From Sphingomonas lutea (GTDB taxonomy: Bacteria > Pseudomonadota > Alphaproteobacteria > Sphingomonadales > Sphingomonadaceae), in contig NZ_CP060718.1 of assembly GCF_014396785.1 (NCBI RefSeq), positions 1,384,501 to 1,448,500 on the forward strand: a stretch of DNA of 64,000 nucleotides, written 5' to 3'. The notes beneath the pieces are model-generated. The model saw only the letters and a program-made list of their open reading frames with translations, was not told the DNA's origin and did no database searches. Made by a program: the position numbers and the translations under genes. This document shows, piece by piece, positions 23,880 to 31,534 of the stretch (positions within the stretch are counted from its first letter, which is position 1; every line of letters starts with the position of its first letter).

Positions 23880-26092
23880 ATCCGGACGCGCGACACCACC
23901 AAGGTCTGGTTGGGTGCATATTGCGGCCGGGCGAAGCGGGGCTTGGCGTCAAGCAAAGGAGCGGCGCTGACGGGAAGTCCCGCGCGCATCCCGACCAGCT
24001 TGAACGTCACGGGTTCGGCACGGTCGATGCGGATGTGCAGCTCCGCCCCGTCGCAGCTTCGGCCGAAGCAGCTGATGAGATATTCGCCTTCTTCGGCCGC
24101 AGCGTCGATCGGGCGCACAAAGCCCGCCGTGCCGGCCGCCCGAATGCGCGCGTCCTTCGGCCCGATCAGGGTTAGGCGCGTCGATCCGTTGGCGCGCAGG
24201 CGGGCCGTCACTGCGCGCTCGCGCCCGTTGGCAACCGTCGACACCACTTGCGCAGTGGGTGCGGCGATGCCTGGCGCGCGCGGCGCGGCGGCGACCCAGC
24301 GCTTCGCTTCGGCCGTGGGCAACGCCGCCCAGCGCCAGTCGGCCATCTCCCGATAGGCATGGGGCAGCGGCGCCTTGCCGTTGAGGATGGACCAATAGGC
24401 TTTGCCCGTTGTCGCATCGGTGACGTGCTCAATGACGAACCTCTGCTGCCGGTCGGCCGAATAGGCCGGGACCGCCGCAACCATCGCCCACAAGAGGATC
24501 ATGGGGGACATCGCTACGAGCCCAGCAACCCGCCGCATCGGTCTGACGATCAGGGGTTTTGCCTCGATCAGCGCCGGCAGGATGATGAGCACGCCCAGCG
24601 GTGCGAACACCCACAGCGGCCCGGCATTGAGCAACTCCTCGAGCAGGCCGAGCATTGCGCCCCACGTCAGGTACAAGGCGACAACCGCTGCCAGAGCCCC
24701 GGCTTGCTCGGCGCGGGGCCACCAGCGGCGCGCGAACATCCCGATCAGAAGCAGGGTCGGGGGCAGGAGGAAGAAGACGACCCCGCCCGGTGCGGCGATG
24801 GCGATGATCGCGCCAAGGATCAGGAAGACCAGCCAGAACAGGGGCCGCAAGTGCGTGCGATCTACCCGCCGTCCGACCGTCGCCAGAAGCACAACCGCGA
24901 CCAGCGCCACCGTCGCGGAAATGGCAAGGTGCGTCCACATCGGGTGCGCGCGCCAGAAGTGACCTGGTCGCGCAGCGCCGAGCAGGGCAAGCATAAGCCA
25001 CGTTAGTCCCGTCGATAGTAGCAGTGTGCCAATGACAACGGCGCCGGTCCGCGCCAAGCCGCCACGCGCCCAGCTGACGCGGGCGACGGCGAGGAGCAGC
25101 GCGGCAAGAACAAGGAGGCCGACCGCAAGCGGCAGCGTGAACAGATAGCGCCCGCCAAGGTCCATGAAGATCCAGTCGGCCTGCGCCTTGGGCACGCCCG
25201 GGTCGAGCTCCGCCACCAGCGCCAGCGTCTGGTCGCCCATATGCTGCAGCGTCGCGCGGTCGAGCGCGGCGAGGTCGTCGCCCGGGCTGTGGTAGCGCGT
25301 CTCGTTGCCGATCGGCGCCAGGTTGAGCGTTAGCCAGCCGCGCTCCGCCAGCGTGTTCACGTCGGTATAATTGGGCATCAGCCGATAGACGTCGGTCGAC
25401 AGCGAATTGGCGACGGGATTGGCGGCGGCGCGCTTGAAGACCGCGATGGCGGCGGCGTTGGGGCGGCTGGTCTCGAACATGTTGACCGGTCCGCGCACCC
25501 CGCGCGCCTCAAGGTTCACCAGGCTATCGACATTGCGGCTGAGCGGATCGTCAAGGAACGCCCGCGCGCCGATCAAGCCAAGTTCTTCGCCCTCGTTGAA
25601 CAGGAAGATGATCGGGCGCTGCAAAGGCCGATCCTTCGTCAATGCAGCGACCTCCAGCAGGGTGGCCACGCCGATCCCCGCGTCGCCCGCGCCCGGCCCG
25701 GTCGGCGTGCTGTCGTAATGCGCGCTCAGCAGCAGTGCCTTGCCGGTGGCCGGTCCGACCGTGGCGATGACGTTGCGCACCCGCGCGCAGCTTACACCCC
25801 GCGACTTGTACAACTCGTTGCACGCCCGCTGGTCGCGGACGATCGGGCTCAACCCCATGCCGCGCAACTGCGCGATCAGCCGCGCGCGAACCACGTCGTT
25901 CGCGGCCGTGTCGGCGGGGTGGGGGACTTGCTCGCGCAGCACCACTGCGAGCCGCGCGTGGGCGCGGTTTGCGTCGAATTGCGTCGGGGCGGATTGCGAC
26001 CGCGCCGCGGGGATCGCTGTCAGCTGCGACCTCAGGCCCATCGCCGCCAGGATCGTCACCAGCACCGCAAGCAGAAGGATTGGTTTGCGCAT
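23876..26092 (-). CDS. M28 family zinc aminopeptidase with a multi-helix membrane domain
   Basis: This 738-residue protein begins with a signal anchor (ILLLAVLVTILAAMGL). It has a periplasmic M28 peptidase domain (about 40-300) with the co-catalytic zinc ligands in SAHYDSTPTGPGAGDAG, the catalytic Glu in FLFNEGEELGLIGA, and the late ligand in TRYHSPGDD. About eight membrane helices follow (roughly 310-560), then a beta-rich C-terminal domain. The layout recalls eukaryotic ER Fxna-type peptidases. It probably trims peptides in the periplasm. GGGGGAG lies close upstream of the ATG. It is divergent from asd. Confidence 0.85.
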   Translation of the reverse strand: MRKPILLLAVLVTILAAMGLRSQLTAIPAARSQSAPTQFDANRAHARLAVVLREQVPHPADTAANDVVRARLIAQLRGMGLSPIVRDQRACNELYKSRGVSCARVRNVIATVGPATGKALLLSAHYDSTPTGPGAGDAGIGVATLLEVAALTKDRPLQRPIIFLFNEGEELGLIGARAFLDDPLSRNVDSLVNLEARGVRGPVNMFETSRPNAAAIAVFKRAAANPVANSLSTDVYRLMPNYTDVNTLAERGWLTLNLAPIGNETRYHSPGDDLAALDRATLQHMGDQTLALVAELDPGVPKAQADWIFMDLGGRYLFTLPLAVGLLVLAALLLAVARVSWARGGLARTGAVVIGTLLLSTGLTWLMLALLGAARPGHFWRAHPMWTHLAISATVALVAVVLLATVGRRVDRTHLRPLFWLVFLILGAIIAIAAPGGVVFFLLPPTLLLIGMFARRWWPRAEQAGALAAVVALYLTWGAMLGLLEELLNAGPLWVFAPLGVLIILPALIEAKPLIVRPMRRVAGLVAMSPMILLWAMVAAVPAYSADRQQRFVIEHVTDATTGKAYWSILNGKAPLPHAYREMADWRWAALPTAEAKRWVAAAPRAPGIAAPTAQVVSTVANGRERAVTARLRANGSTRLTLIGPKDARIRAAGTAGFVRPIDAAAEEGEYLISCFGRSCDGAELHIRIDRAEPVTFKLVGMRAGLPVSAAPLLDAKPRFARPQYAPNQTLVVSRVRI

Positions 26093-26184
26093 GCTCCCCC
26101 CTTGCCCGCGCGCCTCGGCACGCCATATCGCTTTCCCGGCGCGCTTGCGATAGGCGCTGCGCCGTCAGCTTGGAGTCGAAGCAA

Positions 26185-27213
26185 ATGGGTTATCGGGTCG
26201 CCGTCGTCGGCGCGACGGGCAATGTCGGGCGCGAGATCCTCAACATCCTCGCCGAACGGCAATTCCCGGCCGATGAAGTCGCCGCGCTCGCGTCGGCGCG
26301 CTCGACCGGCGATGTGATCGATTTCGGCGACAGCGGGACCGAGCTCAAGGTCAAGAACCTCGAGCATTTCGATTTCGAAGGGTGGGACATCGCTCTGTTC
26401 GCCGCCGGCTCCGAAGTCTCCAAGCTCCACGCCCCGCGCGCCGCGGCGGCGGGCTGTACGGTGATCGACAATAGCTCGCTCTACCGCATGGACCCCGACG
26501 TGCCGCTGATCGTGCCCGAGGTGAACGCCGAAGCGATCGCCGGCTACCGCGCCCGCAACATCATCGCCAACCCAAATTGCTCGACCGCGCAGCTGGTGGT
26601 GGCGCTGAAGCCGCTGCACGATGCGGCGACGATCAAGCGCGTCGTTGTCGCCACCTATCAGTCGGTCTCCGGCACCGGCAAAGCGGGCATGGACGAACTG
26701 TTCGAGCAATCGCGCAACATCTTCGTCGGCGATTCGAACGAGCCCAAGGTCTATCCCAAGCAAATCGCCTTCAACGTCATCCCCCACGCCGGCGACTTCC
26801 TCGACGACGGATCGACCACCGAGGAATGGAAGATGGTGGTCGAAACCAAGAAGATCCTCGACCCCAGGATCAAGCTCACCGCGACCTGCGTCCGTGTCCC
26901 CGTCTTCGTCTGCCACTCGGAAGCGGTGAACATCGAGTTCGAGAACGAAATCACCGCCGACGAGGCCCGCGCCATCCTGCGCGAGGCGCCCGGCGTGATG
27001 GTCGTCGATAAGCGCGAGCCCGGCGGCTATGTCACCCCAGTCGAGGCCGTCGGCGAATACGCCACCTACATCAGCCGCATCAGGGAGGATTCAACGGTCG
27101 AGAACGGCTTGTCTCTCTGGGTCGTCAGCGACAACCTTCGCAAGGGCGCGGCGCTCAACGCGGTGCAGATCGCCGAGCTATTGGGCCGCAAGCACCTGCA
27201 GAAGGCGGCCTAG
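26185..27213 (+). CDS. asd: Aspartate-semialdehyde dehydrogenase
   Basis: Asd reduces aspartyl phosphate to aspartate semialdehyde, the branch point for lysine/DAP, threonine and methionine. The 342-residue enzyme has the NADP-binding VVGATGNVGREILNIL, the active-site Cys132 in NPNCSTAQ, and the catalytic His region with RVPVFVCHSEAVNIEF. The ATG at 26185 gives the canonical MGYRVAVVGATG start. The product feeds DapF, encoded elsewhere in the window. Its TAG stop is interlocked with that of the convergent gene (CTAG at 27210-27213). Confidence 0.95.
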   Translation: MGYRVAVVGATGNVGREILNILAERQFPADEVAALASARSTGDVIDFGDSGTELKVKNLEHFDFEGWDIALFAAGSEVSKLHAPRAAAAGCTVIDNSSLYRMDPDVPLIVPEVNAEAIAGYRARNIIANPNCSTAQLVVALKPLHDAATIKRVVVATYQSVSGTGKAGMDELFEQSRNIFVGDSNEPKVYPKQIAFNVIPHAGDFLDDGSTTEEWKMVVETKKILDPRIKLTATCVRVPVFVCHSEAVNIEFENEITADEARAILREAPGVMVVDKREPGGYVTPVEAVGEYATYISRIREDSTVENGLSLWVVSDNLRKGAALNAVQIAELLGRKHLQKAA

Positions 27214-28874
27214 GGCTTCTCGCCCCAGATCCTGAGCAATTGCTGCTGCACGAGCTGCAGCCGCGAATAGTTCGTCGGGTCCATCCCAAGGCCTTCCAGC
27301 GCGGCGACCTCGTTGAGGGTATAGAGCAGGCTGCGCTTGAACGGGTCGGGCACGCGGCTCTGGATGAAGGTGATCGCCACCAGCCGCTCCCCGCTCGTGA
27401 CCTGCTCGACCTGGTGGAAGGTGTCGGACGGATAGACGATGGCGTGCCCAGGCGGCAACTTGAAGCTCATCGCTGCATCGCCCAGCTGGACCTGCAGCGC
27501 GCCGCCTTCGTAGGTTTCGGGATCGCTGAGGAAGATCGTGCAGCTGAGGTCGCTGCGCAGCGTCCCGCCGGGCAGCACGATATAGGCCATGTCGGTGTGC
27601 AGGCCGTAATGCTGCGACGGGTTGTAACGCGTGATCAGCGGCGGCGCGATTGCCGTGGGGAAGGCGAAATTGCGAAAGTCCTCGCTGCGCATCAGCGCCT
27701 GGTGAAGCAGCTGCGCGCTCTGGTTGTAGACCGCCGGGTCGTGCAGCTGCTCGTTGTCCTTGGCCGTGTTGTGCGGGTTGGTGATTCGGCCGTGCACGAA
27801 CTTCGCCGATGCCGCGATCTCGCGGCACCGCGCGACCTCGTCCGCCGTCAGGACCTCAAGCACCTTATACATTCGTCTCTCCCCCGACCGGGCAAGCGCG
27901 CGCGCCAGCAGGGGCGACTTTTCCGCGCCCCGCGCCAGCATGGCAAGCGCGCCGGCGATGTCCTCGCGATGATGCGCGGTTGCCTCGTCCAGCAGCTCGC
28001 GCCGGAGGCCCGGACTATATTCATATTCCAGCGCCTTGGAGTAGCGTCGGATCAGCGGCCCGGTGGCGATCTCGCGCAATTGCGCCTCGTCCGCGGCAAA
28101 GCCGAACAGTGCGGCGGCCCGCGCCAGCTCGCCCGGCATGTCGTCCAGGGCGCGGTCGAAATCCATCCACCCGATGGTCCGGTCGGGCATGGCGTCCGCC
28201 GCCTGCTCGAGCGAGGTCATCTCGCACGCCCAGGACGCGGCGGCGAGCTCGGCAAGGTTTTGCGGCGGCGCGAGCGTGACCCGCTCCGCCATCCGCTGCG
28301 CCCGCACCGGCGCCAGCACCTGCAGCTCCTGCAGACTGTTCTCGCCCGCCAGCATCCCGGCGATATAGGCCTCGGGCGCCGCATACATGAACAGCGCGCG
28401 TTCGCCCGCCGGCACCAAGTCAGGCGCGATCTCGCTGACGAAGCTGGTCGCCTTGACCAGTGCAGCCTGCTCGGGCCCGAAGGTGCGCGAGTAGAGCGCG
28501 CTGATCATCCCCGTATAAGCGCCGTGGTCGCTCGCGGCCGCCAGGTCACGCAGCAGCCGCGGCTCACGCACAGAAAGCACGTTGGGCAACTCGCCCAGCA
28601 TCCGCGCCAGCAGCGTCGACCCGACATGGCCGATATGGAAGATCCACCGCGCGTCCCGCCGCGCTTCCGGCCCCATCGCCGCCGTGACGCCGGCCCACGG
28701 CACTATCCGCGCATCCAGCCCCGGCTGAAGCATCCGGTCGTCAAGGAAGCTCGCCGCCCGATATTCTTCAGCAGTCATGGCGATCAGCCGCACCACGCCT
28801 GCCGCGGGGTCGAGCGCCTGCGCCAGCCAGCGCGCGTCGCGGGCAATCTCGGCAGGTTCGGGGACGCTGGACAT
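27210..28874 (-). CDS. Two-domain protein: sulfotransferase-like P-loop half fused to a PiuC/YbiX-type Fe(II)/2-oxoglutarate dioxygenase
   Basis: The protein is 554 residues long. The C-terminal half (about 335-554) is clearly a PKHX/PiuC-type prolyl hydroxylase-like domain. It has iron ligands His426 and Asp428 (YGLHTDMAY) and His487 (DTFHQVEQV), 2-oxoglutarate-binding Arg497, and the family strings SDLSCTIFLSDPETYEGG and VYPSDTFH. The N-terminal half carries WIFHIGHVGSTLLARML (77-93), which resembles the PAPS-binding loop of sulfotransferase-like proteins, followed by ELPNVLSVREPRLL. PiuC proteins are usually about 225 residues and linked to TonB siderophore receptors; none is nearby here. 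Whether the N half is catalytic is unknown. One continuous frame joins the halves. Confidence 0.75.
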   Translation of the reverse strand: MSSVPEPAEIARDARWLAQALDPAAGVVRLIAMTAEEYRAASFLDDRMLQPGLDARIVPWAGVTAAMGPEARRDARWIFHIGHVGSTLLARMLGELPNVLSVREPRLLRDLAAASDHGAYTGMISALYSRTFGPEQAALVKATSFVSEIAPDLVPAGERALFMYAAPEAYIAGMLAGENSLQELQVLAPVRAQRMAERVTLAPPQNLAELAAASWACEMTSLEQAADAMPDRTIGWMDFDRALDDMPGELARAAALFGFAADEAQLREIATGPLIRRYSKALEYEYSPGLRRELLDEATAHHREDIAGALAMLARGAEKSPLLARALARSGERRMYKVLEVLTADEVARCREIAASAKFVHGRITNPHNTAKDNEQLHDPAVYNQSAQLLHQALMRSEDFRNFAFPTAIAPPLITRYNPSQHYGLHTDMAYIVLPGGTLRSDLSCTIFLSDPETYEGGALQVQLGDAAMSFKLPPGHAIVYPSDTFHQVEQVTSGERLVAITFIQSRVPDPFKRSLLYTLNEVAALEGLGMDPTNYSRLQLVQQQLLRIWGEKP

Positions 28875-28920
28875 GCCGCCCTTAGCGCTGCATCACGTTC
28901 GCGCGAAAGGGAGTGCGAAG

Positions 28921-29367
28921 ATGACCGAGCGAATGTCCGGCGGCTGCGCCTGCGGGCGGGTCCGCTTCACGGCGGAGGTCGAGCCGGCCGAGGCCTATCT
29001 CTGCCACTGCCGCATGTGCCAGCGCGCGACCGGATCGGTGTCGATCGCCTTCGTCCACGCCCAGCTCGATTCGATCAAATGGGGCCATGAGCCCGACTGG
29101 TACGACAGCTCGCCGATCGCCCGCCGGCCGTTCTGCCGCGAATGCGGCACGTCGCTTGGCTTCGCCTTCAAGGAGGGGAGCGACAAGATGGACCTGACGG
29201 TTGCCGCCTTCGACGACCCGTCGCCGTTCAAGCCCAAGCATCATTTCGGCGCGGAGAGTATCCATCGCGCCTGGCTGAACACCGAGGGCCTGCCCGAAAT
29301 GCGCACTCAGGATTATCAGAAACTGGTCGACAAATGGGTCGACGCCACAGGCGAATTTCCGGGCTGA
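28921..29367 (+). CDS. GFA family (glutathione-dependent formaldehyde-activating-like) zinc protein
   Basis: This 148-residue protein has the GFA/CENP-V zinc fold. The cysteine sets are visible as GGCACGRVRF, CHCRMCQRATG and CRECGTSLGF, in the right order for two zinc sites. Only some GFA family members bind S-hydroxymethylglutathione; most have unknown substrates. The ATG at 28921 is preceded by GAAAGGGAG. It is divergent from the two-domain dioxygenase gene and followed by the L,D-transpeptidase. Confidence 0.87.
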   Translation: MTERMSGGCACGRVRFTAEVEPAEAYLCHCRMCQRATGSVSIAFVHAQLDSIKWGHEPDWYDSSPIARRPFCRECGTSLGFAFKEGSDKMDLTVAAFDDPSPFKPKHHFGAESIHRAWLNTEGLPEMRTQDYQKLVDKWVDATGEFPG

Positions 29368-29424
29368 TTCGCGCCGCGAAGCCATCGGTGGTAAAGACTC
29401 GCCCGCCAGCTGGGGGCAGCATCG

Positions 29425-30246
29425 ATGGGGCTCAACACATCCACGCTTAAGCGCCGCTATGTCATCGGCAGCGCCGCGATTATCGCGCTTGCGCTGGGCG
29501 CCTACGGCGTCGGCCAATATTTTCCGGTGCTCGGCCCCATTGCCGGCACCGTCGCGCCGCAAAGCTACGTGCAGTCGATCACCGACGGCCAGTTTCCCGC
29601 GCGCGGACGCTATATTCTCGTCGATGCCGCCTCGGCGCGATTGTACATGATGGAAGACGGCCGCGTGCGCGATTCGATGAAGGTCATCGTAGGCAAGCCC
29701 GAAGCACAGACGCCCGCGCTTCGCAGCGTCCTTCATTACGCGACGCTCAATCCCTATTGGAACGTTCCCGCCGACCTCGCGCAAAAGCTAATCGCGCCGC
29801 ATGTCGTCCAGGAAGGCGCGGCCTACCTTGCCGCGCGCAATTACGAAGTCGTCTCCGACTTCAATGACCCGAACGCCGAGGTGTACCCGCCCGAAAGCGT
29901 CGACTGGCAGGCGGTCGCCGATGGTCGCGCGCAGGTAAAGGTCCGCCAACGGCCCGGTCCGGCCAACTCCATGGGGCAAATGAAGTTCAACCTGGCCAAC
30001 GCCAACGGCATCTTCCTCCACGACACGCCCAAGAAGGAACTGTTCGCCAAGGATGTCCGCACGCTGAGTAATGGCTGCGTGCGACTGGAAGATGCGCCGC
30101 GTCTTGCGCGTTGGCTGCTCGGCGGCGACCCGCCGCTCGCCACGGCGTCACCGGAGCAGCATGTCGCGCTCCCCCGCGGCGGCGTTCCGGTCACGATCGC
30201 CTATCTCGACGCCAGTGCGCAAATGCAGTTGGCGGGATTGCAGTAG
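29425..30246 (+). CDS. L,D-transpeptidase (YkuD domain), membrane anchored
   Basis: This 273-residue protein has an N-terminal signal anchor (YVIGSAAIIALALGAYGVG) and a YkuD domain. It runs from ILVDAASARLYMMEDGRV to the catalytic motif: His199 in FLHDTP and Cys218 in LSNGCVRLED, where many members have SHGCVR. L,D-transpeptidases make 3-3 peptidoglycan cross-links or attach proteins to the wall. The long insert between the first strands and the catalytic motif is typical of the larger YcbB-like clade. Confidence 0.88.
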   Translation: MGLNTSTLKRRYVIGSAAIIALALGAYGVGQYFPVLGPIAGTVAPQSYVQSITDGQFPARGRYILVDAASARLYMMEDGRVRDSMKVIVGKPEAQTPALRSVLHYATLNPYWNVPADLAQKLIAPHVVQEGAAYLAARNYEVVSDFNDPNAEVYPPESVDWQAVADGRAQVKVRQRPGPANSMGQMKFNLANANGIFLHDTPKKELFAKDVRTLSNGCVRLEDAPRLARWLLGGDPPLATASPEQHVALPRGGVPVTIAYLDASAQMQLAGLQ

Positions 30247-30663
30247 AGCCCGCCACAACTTTGCGATCATGACCTTCGGCACTTGGGCGGGCAGGGAGAA
30301 GTGCTGCAGATCCACTTTCGGGCTGCGCAATGGCGGCTCGGGATCGGGTCCCAATGTCGCTTATTTCGAAGAAACGAGCCAAGGCCGGTTGCTCGAATGA
30401 ATTCGTGCCACGCGACGGTGAGCCGCGCGCGCGAGCGGCCAACGAGGACGCTGATCCAAAGCCATCGGTTTTCCGCGCGGTACGAAAGCCCGGATTGTAC
30501 GAAGACTTGCCGGGGACGTCCGCGTTGCAAAGTAGGAATTCGGCTGACATGCGAGCGGCATGGATTTCGCCAGCCTTCACCATGATCGGGCAGTCATCAT
30601 TCGCCGCGTGAGCGCAGCTTGTTCGCGCGCGCGAGTCACTGCGACTTTTGTGACCTTCCGCAA
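30247..30663. other. Intergenic stretch of about 417 bases without a supported gene
   Basis: Several overlapping open frames of 60-130 codons exist on both strands, such as 30191-30583 on the minus strand and 30354-30611 on the plus strand. None has a recognisable domain, a good ribosome-binding site or the codon pattern of the neighbours, and the base composition is locally less GC-rich. It may be regulatory DNA or the remains of a decayed gene. I see no clear hairpin terminator. Confidence 0.5.
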
Positions 30664-31422
30664 GTGACCGAGGCCCAAGGCCATCGCTGGGCCGCGTCTG
30701 ACGGCGTCCAGCTTGCTTGGCACGAAGTCGGGCAGGGGCAACCGGTCATCCTCCTTCATGGGCTTTTTTCAGACGCGAACATGAACTGGATCAAATTCGG
30801 TCATGCGGCGCGCATTTCTGCGGCGGGCTTTCGCGTGATCATGCCGGACTTGCGGGCGCACGGACAAAGCGGGCGACCGCATGGTGCCGATCATTATCCC
30901 AAGGGCATCCTCGCCCGCGACTTGCGCGAGCTGATCAAGCATCTGGCGTTGACCGATTTCGACCTTGGCGGTTTTTCGCTGGGCGCACGGACCACGGTCG
31001 AGGGGGTCGGAGAGGGGCTGGTGCCGCGGCGCGCGATCCTCGGCGGCGCCGGCCTGGAAGGCCTTCGCAATTGGGAGCGGCGAAAGAATTTCTTCCTCGA
31101 AGCTATCGCCCTGTTCGAAGACAAGCTCCCGCGGACCGACTCGCACTGGCTCTCGATACAGTTCATGAAGAGCCAGAAGATCGACACCGTGGCTGCCGGC
31201 CATCTCCTCGAAAGCTTCGAGGATACGTTCATGGACTGGCTGCAGGCGTTCACCATGCCGACGTTGGTCGTCTGCGGTAGCGAGGATGACGACAATGGCT
31301 CGGCTGCCGAACTGGCCGCGGCCATGCCCCATGCGACCTTCGAGGAAATTCCCGGCACGCACATGAGCAGCGTCACCAAGCCCGAACTGGGGGAGGCAAT
31401 CGCGCGATTCCTCGCCGCATGA
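30664..31422 (+). CDS. Alpha/beta hydrolase
   Basis: This 252-residue alpha/beta-hydrolase-fold enzyme has the oxyanion loop VILLHGLFSD, the nucleophile elbow GGFSLGA (catalytic Ser), a late acidic segment (VVCGSEDDDNG) and the C-terminal catalytic His in EIPGTHMSSV. The substrate is not apparent. I chose the GTG at 30664, which begins MTEAQGHRWAASDGVQLAWHE, a start common in similar sphingomonad hydrolases; the frame extends to a TTG at 30619. It follows a 400-base gap and precedes the M2 peptidase. Confidence 0.82.
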   Translation: MTEAQGHRWAASDGVQLAWHEVGQGQPVILLHGLFSDANMNWIKFGHAARISAAGFRVIMPDLRAHGQSGRPHGADHYPKGILARDLRELIKHLALTDFDLGGFSLGARTTVEGVGEGLVPRRAILGGAGLEGLRNWERRKNFFLEAIALFEDKLPRTDSHWLSIQFMKSQKIDTVAAGHLLESFEDTFMDWLQAFTMPTLVVCGSEDDDNGSAAELAAAMPHATFEEIPGTHMSSVTKPELGEAIARFLAA

Positions 31423-31534
31423 TCCCCCGGATCATGCGCTCGGTGGACATCCTGCGCGGCTTGACGAGGGCGCTCGTCAGTTCCAGTCGGGGCACACGCG
31501 AAACCCTTGAGTCACCAGGGATAAGGACGCCTTC

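Noticed and set aside
27240..29090. A 616-codon plus-strand open frame
   Set aside because: It is antisense to the dioxygenase fusion, whose metal ligands and family strings are on the minus strand.
30191..30583. A 130-codon minus-strand frame after the L,D-transpeptidase
   Set aside because: It overlaps the end of the transpeptidase gene and has no domain, no good ribosome-binding site and atypical composition.
30354..30611. An 85-codon plus-strand frame starting MSLISKKRAKAG
   Set aside because: There is no recognisable domain and no clear ribosome-binding site; it was kept only as a possibility within the gap entry.
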